The notes under the pieces: generated by a model
Database searches by the model: none
What the model was told of the DNA's origin: nothing
What the model saw: only the letters and a program-made list of their open reading frames with translations
Program-made: the position numbers and the translations under genes
Shown here: piece after piece, positions 20,662-32,524 of the stretch
How the letters are laid out: each line of letters begins with the position of its first letter
Position numbering within the stretch: the stretch's first letter is position 1
Origin: Gammaproteobacteria bacterium
GTDB taxonomy: Bacteria > Pseudomonadota > Gammaproteobacteria > Steroidobacterales > GCA-2729495
Length of the DNA: 64,000 nt
Direction of reading: 5' to 3'
NCBI GenBank assembly: GCA_030426355.1
Contig: JAUHYQ010000002.1
Span: 496,001 to 560,000 of the forward strand

Positions 20662-21603
20662 GTGAATACGCGTTCAGCCGGCCAACCGCGAGTGGTCTGC
20701 CTCATGGGCCCTACCGCGGCGGGCAAGACCGAAACCGTCATGGCCCTGGCGGACAAATTTGCTATTGAGGTTGTCAGCGTTGATTCCGCGCTCGTTTATC
20801 GTGGCATGGATATTGGCACTGCCAAACCATCTGCCGACGAGCAGGCCCGCGTGCCCCATCGGTTGATCAACATGCTTGAGCCGCACGAAGTGTATTCGGC
20901 CGGTGCCTTTTGCCGGGATGCTGCCGACGCGATTGCCGAAATTTCCGCAGCCGGTCGTATGCCGGTGCTGGCGGGCGGCACGATGCTGTACTTTCAGGCA
21001 TTGCAGCAAGGGTTGGCCAAACTGCCGTCTGCGGACCCGGCATTGCGCGCCGAGATTGATGCCCGCGCTGCGCAAGCAGGCTGGCCGGCGGTGCACGCTG
21101 AGCTCGCGCGACTCGACCCCGCGAGCGCGGAGCGCATTCGGCCGAACGATTCGCAGCGAATTCAGCGGGCGGTGGAGGTCTGTCTGCTTTCTGACGAGCC
21201 TTTGTCGGTATTGCAGCAACAATCCGATCCGGCGTTGCCGGCAGATTACCTGAACATCGGCCTTATCCCGTCTGATCGGAGCGCGCTGCACCGGCGGATT
21301 GAAAAGCGATTTGCCGCCATGCTGGACGCGGGTTTTGTTGCGGAGGTCGAGCGTATTGCCGCGCTGCCCGGCGTCGGCGCCAATTCGCCATCAATGCGGG
21401 CGGTGGGTTATCGGCAGGTCATGCAGTATTTGCTCGGCGAACTCAGCCTGGACGAGGCCAAAGCCAGAGCCGTGATTGCGACGCGCCAGTTGGCGAAGCG
21501 TCAAATGACCTGGCTGCGATCCTGGCCGGATTTGCACGTTATAGACAGTCTAAATGGCGACAGCGCGCGGCGTGTCGAGCAACTGGTTCGGGAATGGTTA
21601 TAA
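20662..21603 (+). CDS. miaA: tRNA dimethylallyltransferase
   Basis: VVCLMGPTAAGKTETVMALADKFAIEVVSVDSALVYRGMDIGTAKP. GTG start at 20662 chosen; the supplied ORF extends upstream into mutL. Confidence 0.95.
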   Translation: MNTRSAGQPRVVCLMGPTAAGKTETVMALADKFAIEVVSVDSALVYRGMDIGTAKPSADEQARVPHRLINMLEPHEVYSAGAFCRDAADAIAEISAAGRMPVLAGGTMLYFQALQQGLAKLPSADPALRAEIDARAAQAGWPAVHAELARLDPASAERIRPNDSQRIQRAVEVCLLSDEPLSVLQQQSDPALPADYLNIGLIPSDRSALHRRIEKRFAAMLDAGFVAEVERIAALPGVGANSPSMRAVGYRQVMQYLLGELSLDEAKARAVIATRQLAKRQMTWLRSWPDLHVIDSLNGDSARRVEQLVREWL

Positions 21604-21746
21604 GGCGATCGCTAAAGGGTCGTGCAACCTAAACAATATGTGGTTAGAATCACCGCAGCGTTGCGATGTGCGCATCGCCGCTGTCATACAGCCGTTAAAT
21701 AAATAAGAACAATAATAAAACCAAAAAACGACTTTGGGAGTCGACG

Positions 21747-21983
21747 ATGGCCAAAGGGCAAACCTTGCAGGATCCTTTTCTGAATACCTTGCGTAAGGAA
21801 AAGGTGCCGGTGTCTATTTATCTGGTGAACGGGATCAAGTTACAGGGGACGATAGATTCCTTTGATCAGTTCGTTGTGCTGCTGAACAACAGCGTTAGCC
21901 AAATGGTTTACAAGCACGCAATTTCGACTGTCGTACCGTCGCGCGCTATCAGCGTATCGGCAGACAGCGGCGGAGACGAGTGA
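21747..21983 (+). CDS. hfq: RNA chaperone Hfq
   Basis: [46 protein letters not shown]...[12 protein letters not shown]. Confidence 0.98.
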   Translation: MAKGQTLQDPFLNTLRKEKVPVSIYLVNGIKLQGTIDSFDQFVVLLNNSVSQMVYKHAISTVVPSRAISVSADSGGDE

Positions 21984-21989
21984 CGCCAG

Positions 21990-23294
21990 TTGTTTGAACG
22001 TCCGGGGCACGGCGAAAGGGCGGTGCTGTTGCATGTTGCGCTGGGTCAGCGTGTTTCCGCCGACGATCGACAGGAGTTTTGCGCGCTCGCCGTTTCAGCG
22101 GGAGCGACGGTTGCCGGTGAGCTGACCGCCTCCCTGCCGGTCGCCAATCCGCGCTATTTAATTGGTACCGGCAAACTGGACGAATTGCGCGAGCTTATGG
22201 ATTCCAGCGACGCCGAGCTGTTGCTTGTGGATCATGAGCTGAGTCCCCGGCAAGAAAAGAACCTCGAAGCGGCCTTAAAGCGACGGGTTGTTGATCGCAC
22301 CGGTTTGATCCTCGATATTTTTGCGCTGCGCGCGCGCACTCACGAAGGCAAATTACAGGTTGAGTTGGCGCAGCTGCGGCATTTGTCCACGCGACTGGTG
22401 CGCGGCTGGACCCACCTTGAGCGCCAAAAGGGCGGCATTGGCTTGCGCGGGCCGGGCGAGACCCAGCTCGAAAGTGATCGCCGCATGATAGGGCAGGCCA
22501 TTAAACGCTTATTGGCGCGGCTGGAGCGGGTCGATAAGCGACGTCAGCAAGGCCGGCAGAAGCGGCACAAACAGGAAATCCCCACGGTATCGCTGGTGGG
22601 CTACACCAATGCCGGCAAGTCCACGCTGTTTAATCGGTTAGCCGGGGCCACTGTGGATGCTGCTGACCAGCTATTTGCGACCCTGGACCCTACCTTGCGC
22701 AAGCTCACTATCCCGGACCACGGAGATGTGGTGCTGGCGGATACCGTGGGCTTTATCCGTGATCTGCCCCACGAGCTGATCGCGGCATTCAAATCCACCC
22801 TGGAGGAAACGCGCGATGCCCGCTTGCTGCTGCATGTCGTGGATTGCGCGGATCCGGCTCACGACGAGCGTATTAAGCACGTGAACGAAGTGCTGGAGGC
22901 GATTGATGCCGACGGGTTGCCTGTGATTCACGTCTACAACAAGGCTGATATACTCGGTCTTCCGCCGCGCCTGGATCGCGCCGAGACGGGGATGCCGCAG
23001 CGTGTCTGGGTCTCGGCACAAACGGGTGCCGGCATGGAATTGTTGCTAGCCGCGATCGCGGAGTTTCTGTTTCAGGAACGCGTGCGGGGTCTGGTTCGGC
23101 TGGGTGTCGGTCAGGCACGGCTGCGGGCCTTGCTGTTCGATAAAGGCAAGATCTGGCAAGAGAGCTGCCTCAGCGAGGGCGGCTGGGAAATTGACGTTGA
23201 ACTGGACCAGCGGGATTTTAATCAGCTGGTGGCGCACGAAAAATTAAGTTGGTACGAGAGGAATCACCCTGATGGCCTGGAACGACTCGGGTAA
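21990..23294 (+). CDS. hflX: GTPase HflX
   Basis: GPGETQLESDRRMI; VGYTNAGKSTLFNRL; follows hfq. Confidence 0.96.
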   Translation: MFERPGHGERAVLLHVALGQRVSADDRQEFCALAVSAGATVAGELTASLPVANPRYLIGTGKLDELRELMDSSDAELLLVDHELSPRQEKNLEAALKRRVVDRTGLILDIFALRARTHEGKLQVELAQLRHLSTRLVRGWTHLERQKGGIGLRGPGETQLESDRRMIGQAIKRLLARLERVDKRRQQGRQKRHKQEIPTVSLVGYTNAGKSTLFNRLAGATVDAADQLFATLDPTLRKLTIPDHGDVVLADTVGFIRDLPHELIAAFKSTLEETRDARLLLHVVDCADPAHDERIKHVNEVLEAIDADGLPVIHVYNKADILGLPPRLDRAETGMPQRVWVSAQTGAGMELLLAAIAEFLFQERVRGLVRLGVGQARLRALLFDKGKIWQESCLSEGGWEIDVELDQRDFNQLVAHEKLSWYERNHPDGLERLG

Positions 23295-24408
23295 CGGCAA
23301 AAATCCCTGGGACAGGAATTCGCGACAAGACGGTCCGCCGGATTTGGACAAATTGGTGCGCGACCTGCAGAAAAAATTCTCTGGCCTGTTTGGTTCCGGC
23401 GGCTCGGGTGGCTCCGGTTCCCGCAGCGACGGCGGAGCGCCGCTGATTGGCGTACTGGTGCTAGTGCTTATCGGCTGGGCGGCAACCGGCTTTTACCGTG
23501 TGGATGAAGCGGAACGCGGCGTGGTGCAGCGTTTCGGCGCTTATGTGGAAACCACTCAGCCGGGTTTGCGTTGGCATCTGCCCTGGCCTTTCGAGGTCGT
23601 GGATCGCGTAAACACGTTGCAAATAAGTGATTTTCCGCAGACCACCAGCATGCTGACATCGGACGAGAATATCGTGATCGTGGACATGGTGGTGCAGTAT
23701 CGCAACGCCGACCCGATGAAGTTCCTGTTTGATGTGGAAGATCCACTGGGCACGTTGGCCGATGCCAGTGAAAGTGCTATCCGTGAAGTCGTCGGCAAGA
23801 ACAACATGGATTTTATTCTGGGCGGCGGGCGTGAAGAGATTGCCGAACAGACGCAACAGACCATCCAGCATGCGATGGATGAATACAGCACCGGCATCGT
23901 TATTACTAAAGTGAACTTGAAGGACGTGAATTTCCCCGCGCAGGTGGAAGCAGCCGTGCAAGATGCGATTAAGGCCCGCGAAGACAAGCAGCGATTTGCG
24001 TTGGAAGCCGAAACTTACGCCAACGATATTCTGCCCAAGGCCCGCGGTGCGGCCGTTCGGGAAATACAGGATGCCGAGGCCTATCGCGAGCGCGTGATTG
24101 CGGACGCGCAGGGTGAGGCAGCGCGTTTTGAGGCTTTATTGACTGAATATCTAAAGGCGCCTGAAGTGACTCGGGAGCGCTTATATATAGAGGCGATGGA
24201 AGCGGTGTATTCCAACTCCAACAAGGTGCTGCTGGACGCAGAAGGCAGCGGCAACCTGCTATACCTGCCCGTGGACCAGTTGATCAATAAGGCTGGCAAG
24301 GCTGCGCCCGAGACCGCTGATGGCGGGCAATCGATGCGGAATTCAAATCAGAATGTGCGGATCAGTCGCCCTGACCGCGATGACACGCGCTCGCGGGGGA
24401 CTCGCTAA
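23272..24408 (+). CDS. hflK: FtsH protease activity modulator HflK
   Basis: N-terminal MAWNDSGNGKNPWDR...; SPFH domain; followed by hflC. Confidence 0.95.
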   Translation: MAWNDSGNGKNPWDRNSRQDGPPDLDKLVRDLQKKFSGLFGSGGSGGSGSRSDGGAPLIGVLVLVLIGWAATGFYRVDEAERGVVQRFGAYVETTQPGLRWHLPWPFEVVDRVNTLQISDFPQTTSMLTSDENIVIVDMVVQYRNADPMKFLFDVEDPLGTLADASESAIREVVGKNNMDFILGGGREEIAEQTQQTIQHAMDEYSTGIVITKVNLKDVNFPAQVEAAVQDAIKAREDKQRFALEAETYANDILPKARGAAVREIQDAEAYRERVIADAQGEAARFEALLTEYLKAPEVTRERLYIEAMEAVYSNSNKVLLDAEGSGNLLYLPVDQLINKAGKAAPETADGGQSMRNSNQNVRISRPDRDDTRSRGTR

Positions 24409-25277
24409 TGAAAATTTCCTCTACTACCGTGGTTGTGCTGGTTGTTCTGACCGGGCTCGTTCTCTACGGATCGTTGTTTACCGTTAATGAGCGAGAGCTC
24501 GCCGTCAAACTGCAGGTTGGCGAAATAATCAAGGCGGACTATGAAGCGGGCCTGCATTTCAAGATACCTTTATACAACAACGTCAGAAAGTATCCGCGGC
24601 GTTTGCTCACGATCAATAATCCTAAAGAGAACTTTCTAACGGAAGAAAAGAAAAATTTGCTCGTCGATTTCTTCGTCAAGTGGAAGATTACCGATGTAGT
24701 TCAGTTTTACCGGGCCAGTGGCGGCGAGCCAATTAACGCCGCTCAGCGCTTGCTGGAAATCGTGAAAGACGGCATCCGCGCCGAGTTTGCCAAACGAACT
24801 GTGCCAGAGGTGGTCTCGGCCGAGCGTCGGGAGATCATGGACGCCATGCTAAGCAAAGTCCGGGCTGATGCGCGCGAGCTTGGGGTCGAAGTGGTCGACG
24901 TGCGGGTCAAGCGTATTGAGTTCTCGGATGAAGTCAGCGAGTCGGTATTCCGGCGTATGCGCGAAGAACGTTTCCGTGCCGCATCCGAATTGCGTGCACA
25001 AGGTGCCGAGAATGCGGAAACTATACGTGCCGAAGCGGACCGTGCGCGCACGGTGATATTGGCTGAGGCGTATCGCGATGCTGAAATTTTGCGCGGCACG
25101 GGCGATGCGACAGCGGCGGAAACGTATGCTAAAGCGTACGACCGTGATCGGGACTTTTACGCCTTTTATCGCAGCATTCAGGCTTACCGGAATTCATTGG
25201 GTAACGAGGGCGATCTGCTCGTGATCGGCCCGGACAGCGATTTCCTGCGTTTCCTGAATCAGTCGGACGGCAAATAG
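24408..25277 (+). CDS. hflC: Protease modulator HflC
   Basis: SPFH protein (TVNERELAVKLQVGEIIKADYEAGLHFKIPLYNNVRKYPRRLLTI); overlaps hflK stop. Confidence 0.95.
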   Translation: MKISSTTVVVLVVLTGLVLYGSLFTVNERELAVKLQVGEIIKADYEAGLHFKIPLYNNVRKYPRRLLTINNPKENFLTEEKKNLLVDFFVKWKITDVVQFYRASGGEPINAAQRLLEIVKDGIRAEFAKRTVPEVVSAERREIMDAMLSKVRADARELGVEVVDVRVKRIEFSDEVSESVFRRMREERFRAASELRAQGAENAETIRAEADRARTVILAEAYRDAEILRGTGDATAAETYAKAYDRDRDFYAFYRSIQAYRNSLGNEGDLLVIGPDSDFLRFLNQSDGK

Positions 25278-25318
25278 CCTGCCGTCTGTATAGCTCGATC
25301 GGCTGACTACTTCCTGAC

Positions 25319-25510
25319 ATGGACTGGAGTGACCTGCTGGCAGCTTTTGCCCTTTATCTGGTGATTGAGGGATTGCTGCCATTTGTGAGTCCCCGCAACT
25401 GGAAGCAAAGCGTGGCAATGATCGCGCAGCTCAGCGATAAGCAGCTGCGTATATTCGGTTTGGTAAGCATGCTGGCAGGCTTAATGCTGCTGGCCTTTGT
25501 TCGTGGATGA
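25319..25510 (+). CDS. DUF2065 small membrane protein
   Basis: 63 aa; LYLVIEGLLPFVSPRNWKQ...; typical hflC-purA intergenic gene. Confidence 0.85.
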   Translation: MDWSDLLAAFALYLVIEGLLPFVSPRNWKQSVAMIAQLSDKQLRIFGLVSMLAGLMLLAFVRG

Positions 25511-25522
25511 CAGGGTTATTGA

Positions 25523-26815
<1,293 letters not shown>

Positions 26816-26824
26816 TCGATCACG

Positions 26825-27706
26825 GTGGCAACAGTCGTGCGCAGGCGGCCTGATACCTTGAGCGGTTGTAAAGTAATGCTGGCGATATGCGCTGCGTTAT
26901 TTTTAACCAGCTGCAGCACCGGCTTTTTGTACAGCAAGCTCGACACCTTTATCGTCTGGCAGGTCGGGGATTACGTCAGCCTCACAGACGCGCAGAAGAG
27001 AGCACTCAAGTCAGACGTGCAGGCGCAACTCGAATACGTCCGCCGTAATGAGATGCCACGCGCTGCTGCCATTTTTGAGCAAAGTGCGCGTGATCTCGAC
27101 GCGAACCGGGTGACCGCGGAGTTGCTGGATCGCCGTTATGACGAGTCACTTCTGGTTTATGACGATTTGATTGGCGGCATCGTGCCGCTTTCCGAGCGGC
27201 TGCTGCGTTCGCTCGACGAAGAGCAGATAGCCGAGTTTTTTGCGAACCTCGAAGACGCCAACGATGAAATGTATGAAGAGTTCTCAGGGCGCACGCCTGA
27301 AACCCGTGAAAAGAATCGCAATAAGTCCGCCATCAAGAGTATCCAGGAGTTTACGGGTCGTTTAAGTAAAGAGCAGCGCTTGCTGGTGACCGATGCGCTG
27401 TCCCGCATGCAAGATGCCAGTGAAGAGTGGATCGATTATCAGCGCCTGTGGCGATTGAAATTTCGTGAGCTTGTCGAGTCGCGTCCGCCGGAAGACGAGT
27501 ATCTGCGAGTGCTGACCGAGCTGTTCGTGTATCCGCGCAAACTGCATTCCGAAGAATATCGGCAACGTGTGCATGACAATCGCATGATTCTCAACGACAT
27601 GCTGGAGGAGCTGCTGGCAGGCCTATCCGACCGCCAACGCGGGCGTGCCGTGCGCAAACTGGATGGTTATGCCGAAATGCTGCGGGAGCTGGCAGCGGCG
27701 CAATGA
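26825..27706 (+). CDS. DUF6279-like lipoprotein
   Basis: Lipobox LTSCSTGFLYSKLDTFIVWQVGDYVSLTDAQK; helical body. Confidence 0.7.
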   Translation: MATVVRRRPDTLSGCKVMLAICAALFLTSCSTGFLYSKLDTFIVWQVGDYVSLTDAQKRALKSDVQAQLEYVRRNEMPRAAAIFEQSARDLDANRVTAELLDRRYDESLLVYDDLIGGIVPLSERLLRSLDEEQIAEFFANLEDANDEMYEEFSGRTPETREKNRNKSAIKSIQEFTGRLSKEQRLLVTDALSRMQDASEEWIDYQRLWRLKFRELVESRPPEDEYLRVLTELFVYPRKLHSEEYRQRVHDNRMILNDMLEELLAGLSDRQRGRAVRKLDGYAEMLRELAAAQ

Positions 27707-29319
27707 GTGAAGATAACCAGCTGCAGTTATTGCGGAATGAGGTTGCGCGGCGCCGCACTTTCGCCATTATCTCGCACCCGGATGCGGGCAAGACAACACT
27801 GACTGAAAAATTATTGCTCTATGGTGGGGCCATTCAGGAAGCTGGCGCCGTAAAAGCGCGCCGTGCCACCCGACACGCCACATCAGACTGGCTGGAGATC
27901 GAAAAGCAGCGCGGTATTTCGGTCAGCAGTTCGGTGATGCAATTCGAATATAACGACCATGTCATTAACTTGCTGGATACCCCGGGTCACCAGGATTTTT
28001 CGGAGGACACCTACCGGGTTTTGACTGCAGTGGATGCCGCAGTCATGGTTATTGATGCCGCGAAGGGCGTGGAAGCGCAGACCATCAAGTTGCTTGAGGT
28101 CTGTAGGCTCAGGAATACGCCCATTATTACCTTTGTGAACAAGTTCGATCGCGAGGTGCGTGGTCCACTGGACATACTCGAAGAGATTGAGCAAACCCTC
28201 AAAATTGAATGCGCACCTGTAAGTTGGCCCATCGGCATGGGCAAGTCATTTCGCGGCGTTTTCGATTTGCTGACCGACCGGCTGCTGCGTTTTCGCGGCG
28301 GCGAGGAACGCCGCTCATCCGATGAGGAAATCATTCAGGGGCTTAACAACCCGCGTCTGGATGAACTCTTTCCGGGTGAAGTCGAGACATTGCGTGAGGA
28401 AGTGGACTTATTGCGTGAAGCCAGCGAACCGTTTGATCGTGAGCGTTTTCTCGAGGGCATGCAGACCCCTGTTTTTTTTGGTTCGGGCATCAATAATTTT
28501 GGTGTGCAGGAAGTGCTGCACGCATTGATCGACTGGGCGCCAGAGCCTCAGGCAAGATGTGCTGCTGAACGTGAAGTGCGACCAGAAGAGCAACCCCTGA
28601 CCGGCTTCGTGTTCAAGATTCAGGCCAACATGGATCCCAAGCACCGTGATCGGATTGCCTTTTTCAGAGTGTGTTCCGGGCGTTATCAGCCTGGCATCAA
28701 GCTGAAGCATCTGCGCTCGGGCCGCGAAATGCGTATCGCCAATGCTCAAACCTTCATGGCGAACACGCGCAAGGCCAGTGACGAGGCGTTTGCCGGAGAT
28801 ATTCTCGGTATTCATAATCACGGCCAGTTGCAGATTGGCGATACGCTTACCGAGGGCGAGACCCTCGGGTATCGAGGCATCCCGTACTTTGCTCCGGAGT
28901 TATTTTGTAAAGCGCGGCCGCTAGACCCTCTGAAGGCCAAACAACTGCAGAAGGGCCTCACGGAATTGGGTGAAGAGGGCGCTATACAAGTGTTTACCGA
29001 CAGCATGGGCCGGAAATTGCTGGGCGCGGTGGGGCAATTGCAGTTTGACATTGTTGCGCACCGGCTGCAGGGCGAATATAACGTGGATGCGCAATACGAA
29101 CCGGCTGATATTTATACTGCGCGATGGCTGAACTTCCCCGACAAGGATGTGCGTAAGCAGTTTTTGCAACGCGAATCGGCGTCGGTAGCCGAAGATGTCG
29201 ACGGCAACCCGGTCTATCTGGCGCCGAGTCGCTATAAATTGCAGATTACGCAGGAACGGTTTCCCAACGTCGGGTTTCACACCACGCGCGAGCACGGCGA
29301 GGTTTTGGAACAAGGTTAG
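27703..29319 (+). CDS. prfC: Peptide chain release factor 3
   Basis: RRTFAIISHPDAGKTTLTEKLLLYGGAIQEAGAVKARR; LLDTPGHQDFSEDTYR. Confidence 0.96.
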   Translation: MSEDNQLQLLRNEVARRRTFAIISHPDAGKTTLTEKLLLYGGAIQEAGAVKARRATRHATSDWLEIEKQRGISVSSSVMQFEYNDHVINLLDTPGHQDFSEDTYRVLTAVDAAVMVIDAAKGVEAQTIKLLEVCRLRNTPIITFVNKFDREVRGPLDILEEIEQTLKIECAPVSWPIGMGKSFRGVFDLLTDRLLRFRGGEERRSSDEEIIQGLNNPRLDELFPGEVETLREEVDLLREASEPFDRERFLEGMQTPVFFGSGINNFGVQEVLHALIDWAPEPQARCAAEREVRPEEQPLTGFVFKIQANMDPKHRDRIAFFRVCSGRYQPGIKLKHLRSGREMRIANAQTFMANTRKASDEAFAGDILGIHNHGQLQIGDTLTEGETLGYRGIPYFAPELFCKARPLDPLKAKQLQKGLTELGEEGAIQVFTDSMGRKLLGAVGQLQFDIVAHRLQGEYNVDAQYEPADIYTARWLNFPDKDVRKQFLQRESASVAEDVDGNPVYLAPSRYKLQITQERFPNVGFHTTREHGEVLEQG

Positions 29320-29345
29320 GGTTCCGATTGTCATAGCCTTCAATA

Positions 29346-30584
29346 ATGAAAATTCTTTTTTTTACTGACAATTTCCCCCCCGAATCGAATGCACCAGCCA
29401 TTCGGACTTTCGAGCACACGCGCGAATGGGTAAAAGCCGGTCACGAGGTTACGGTGATTACATGTGCGCCGAACTTCCCGATGGGCAAGGTCTATGCCGG
29501 CTATAGCAACAGCTTTTACCAGACTGAAACCATTGAAGGCATCAAGGTGGTGCGGGTCTGGACATATATTGTGGCCAATGTGGGTTCTACCAAACGAATT
29601 CTGGACTACATCAGTTTTATGGTGAGTGCCAGTATCGCGGCGCTGTTTCTGCCGCGGCCTGACGTTGTCATTGGTACTTCCCCGCAGCTGTTTGCGACGG
29701 TAGCGGCCTGGGTGACATCTAAAATCAAGCGTCGCCCGTTCGTGTTTGAGCTCCGCGATCTATGGCCAGAGTCCATTCTCGCCGTGGGGGCAATGAAAAA
29801 GAAAAATTTTGCACTGCGCTGGCTCGAGCGTTTCGTCAGTTTTCTTTACCGGCAGGCCGATCTGCTTGTGCCCGTAACCTATTCTTTTGCCCGCACTGTC
29901 GAGAAAGAGGGCGTTGACCCCGACAAAATCGTGGTCGTGACCAACGGCATAGAGCCGGGGACCCACAAACTGACGGCCACCCGTGAAGAAATCCGCAAAA
30001 AGTGGGGTATACCGCAGGATGCTTTTGTCGGCGGTTTTATTGGCACTTTGGGCATGGCTCACGGTGTTAGCACCATTCTCGAGGCAGCCCAAAAAACCCG
30101 GGACGATGCGAGTCTGCATTACGTCATCATGGGGAACGGTGCCGATAAAGAACAGATCAAGTCACTCGCCAGAGAAAAGCAGCTTGCGAATGTCACCCTG
30201 ATTGACGGACAGCCTCGGCAGGACGCGTTAAACGTGCTGGGCGCCGTGGATGTGTCGCTGGTATTGCTGAAGAACACGCCACTGTTCGAAACCGTTATTC
30301 CATCGAAGATTTTCGAAGCCATGGAGTTTGAGAAGCCCATCGTCCTCGGAGTGCGTGGCGAGAGTCGGGATATTGTGGTTGAAAAAACTCATAGCGGCGT
30401 AGCGTTTACACCTGAGGCAGCTGACGAAATGATCGATGTACTGCGAACCCTGCGCGATGACCCTGAGCAATGTGCGCGCTACGGTGCAAACGGGCGTGCG
30501 GCCGTCGAAAGTCAGTTCCGACGCACCGAGCTGGCCGCGCGTATGCTTGCCGCTATTGAGCGGGTAGTGTCTGATACAGATTAA
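29346..30584 (+). CDS. Glycosyltransferase family 4 (WbuB-like)
   Basis: ILFFTDNFPPESNAPAIRTFEHTREWVKAGHEVTVIT; FELRDLWPESI; VVTNGIEPG. Confidence 0.88.
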   Translation: MKILFFTDNFPPESNAPAIRTFEHTREWVKAGHEVTVITCAPNFPMGKVYAGYSNSFYQTETIEGIKVVRVWTYIVANVGSTKRILDYISFMVSASIAALFLPRPDVVIGTSPQLFATVAAWVTSKIKRRPFVFELRDLWPESILAVGAMKKKNFALRWLERFVSFLYRQADLLVPVTYSFARTVEKEGVDPDKIVVVTNGIEPGTHKLTATREEIRKKWGIPQDAFVGGFIGTLGMAHGVSTILEAAQKTRDDASLHYVIMGNGADKEQIKSLAREKQLANVTLIDGQPRQDALNVLGAVDVSLVLLKNTPLFETVIPSKIFEAMEFEKPIVLGVRGESRDIVVEKTHSGVAFTPEAADEMIDVLRTLRDDPEQCARYGANGRAAVESQFRRTELAARMLAAIERVVSDTD

Positions 30585-30585
30585 G

Positions 30586-31272
30586 TTGATATTGGGTAGA
30601 GACGATAAAATGACGATGCGAAGATGTTACATGTGTCTGGCTCTAGCGATGGCACTGTTGCCGCCGGCAGGCCATGCCGAAACCGAAGACGACAAGGTCT
30701 TTTATTATCTGGGCACGGCGATTAGCCGCAGCCTTGACGGGTTGCAGTTGTCGGCGCAAGAGTCCGAACTGGTGCTAAAGGGTCTGACCGAAAGTCTGGC
30801 AGGCGAAGCAGAGCCCATGGACGACAGTGTCTACGGTCCGAAAATACAGCAACTCGGCCAGCAGCGCGCAGCTTTGGCGGCCCAGCGGGAGTTGGGTGAA
30901 AGTCAGGCCTATGTTGATCGCATGGCCGCCGAAAAAGGCGCAATTCGCACTGCCAGTGGCCTAGTCTATCAGGAGATTCAGCCTGGCACGGGTGCGCAAC
31001 CTGAGCCGACCTCAACAATTTCAGCCCATTACCACGGCACTTTGCGTGACGGCAGCGTGTTTGACAGTTCGCGCCGGCGTGGCGAACCGCTGACCATCGG
31101 TCTGAATCAGGTTATTCCCTGCTGGACGGAAGGCATTGCCATGATGAAAGTCGGTGGTAAAGCCAAGCTTACTTGTCCGGCAAATATCGCGTACGGCCCT
31201 CAGGGGCAGGGCGGTATTCCCGGGAACGCCGCCCTGACGTTTGAAGTTGAATTGCTGGACGTGCTGCCCTAA
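30586..31272 (+). CDS. FKBP-type peptidyl-prolyl cis-trans isomerase (exported)
   Basis: Signal peptide; VSAHYHGTLRDGSVFDSS-like motif; CPANIAYGPQGQGGIPGNAALTFEVELLDV. Confidence 0.92.
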   Translation: MILGRDDKMTMRRCYMCLALAMALLPPAGHAETEDDKVFYYLGTAISRSLDGLQLSAQESELVLKGLTESLAGEAEPMDDSVYGPKIQQLGQQRAALAAQRELGESQAYVDRMAAEKGAIRTASGLVYQEIQPGTGAQPEPTSTISAHYHGTLRDGSVFDSSRRRGEPLTIGLNQVIPCWTEGIAMMKVGGKAKLTCPANIAYGPQGQGGIPGNAALTFEVELLDVLP

Positions 31273-32282
31273 TTCGCGGCGGCCGCGATCTGGTCATCAA
31301 TCCAGGTGCTGAACAATGGATTGTCGAGCACGCCTTCGATGACCAGCTCGTAGTCCAGCCCCGCTAGGTCGCGACGAATTTTGTCGTGCACTGCGCCTTC
31401 GAACAGCAGCGTAGTCAGTACAATAACGCGCTGCTTTCTATCGGTTGCCTGCCGCACCCAGTCGCGCAAACGTTGCACGTTTGCGGCGCGCACCGCGGAC
31501 GGTGCATCGTCCTGCAATGTAAACCCCTGTGCATCGGCAAATCGGCCCTGTTCCTTAATGAAGGTGGCGTGGTCGGCGAGGATATTCAATTCGAGTTGAT
31601 TTGCGGCATCGTTATCCGGGCCGTGGGCGACCAGCGCAACGACTTCGGAGGCCGGGTTATCGCTGTAATGTTTTGCATTATCGAGCAGGATGGCGGAAAT
31701 TTTCGGGTTCGTGGTGGGCGTTGGTGTCATGACGATGCGCGCATCACTTTGCACTTGCGGTACCGACATCCACGGCGCTTCTTCTTGAACATCGAATATG
31801 TAACGCCACTGTCCTGTTAATCCGCCATCGCGCAGAGTGGTTACCGGCAGTACCAGAATGGTTTCGGCGCCCGCTGCGGTGAGGTCGTCAATTGCTGTTT
31901 GCACATGTTCCGATGTCATCATGGCCATGCCAAGAGCCATGGCGGTCGGGTATTTATCCGCGGTGGGTTTAAATGCAGCTGCAAACTTCGCATTGCCATC
32001 CGGTTTGTAGCCGTGTCCCAGTGCCAGCACACCGATGTTATTACTTAGCCCGGAGTCGCTGAGGTACTCGCGAAAATTGGGCCCCATGCGCTGCATGTTG
32101 GCAATGATTTGCTCGTCCGAGTATTCCTGGTACAGCGGCACTTTCTGGCGCAACTCCGCGAATTGCTCGGGGGTCATTTGGTGATGACTATGATCCTGCG
32201 CGATGGCCGGGCCCCACGCAAGCATTGAGATGATCGCACCCGTGGCGGTCAGGTGGCAGGCAGCGGTTTTCATTTGCGGCAC
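31269..32282 (-). CDS. Secreted CbiX/SirB-like chelatase-fold protein (paralog A)
   Basis: Signal peptide, DHSHHQM, LALGHGY, VVALVAHGPDNDAANQLEL, TLQDDAPSAVRAANVQRLR; aligns by eye along its length with 32525..33640. Confidence 0.6.
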   Translation of the reverse strand: MPQMKTAACHLTATGAIISMLAWGPAIAQDHSHHQMTPEQFAELRQKVPLYQEYSDEQIIANMQRMGPNFREYLSDSGLSNNIGVLALGHGYKPDGNAKFAAAFKPTADKYPTAMALGMAMMTSEHVQTAIDDLTAAGAETILVLPVTTLRDGGLTGQWRYIFDVQEEAPWMSVPQVQSDARIVMTPTPTTNPKISAILLDNAKHYSDNPASEVVALVAHGPDNDAANQLELNILADHATFIKEQGRFADAQGFTLQDDAPSAVRAANVQRLRDWVRQATDRKQRVIVLTTLLFEGAVHDKIRRDLAGLDYELVIEGVLDNPLFSTWIDDQIAAAAN

Positions 32283-32524
32283 TTTGGATTCCCCTGGCAG
32301 ATAAGCAGCATTTGCTCTCTTTTAGCTCAAAGCCGGTGAATATGCCACCAGCGGGAGCCTGGAGTTTTCGGGCAGCGGCCGGCGCCCTTGCCCGCCAGTC
32401 GAACAAATCGTCTTTGTTAACACTCTGTTAACAGAATTTGTCCCCGCAGGCCGCAACCCTCGGTATATTGGCCTGTCAAACGTCCTGATTATGACTTTTA
32501 CAAGCAAGAGGCTCCGTTTTTACT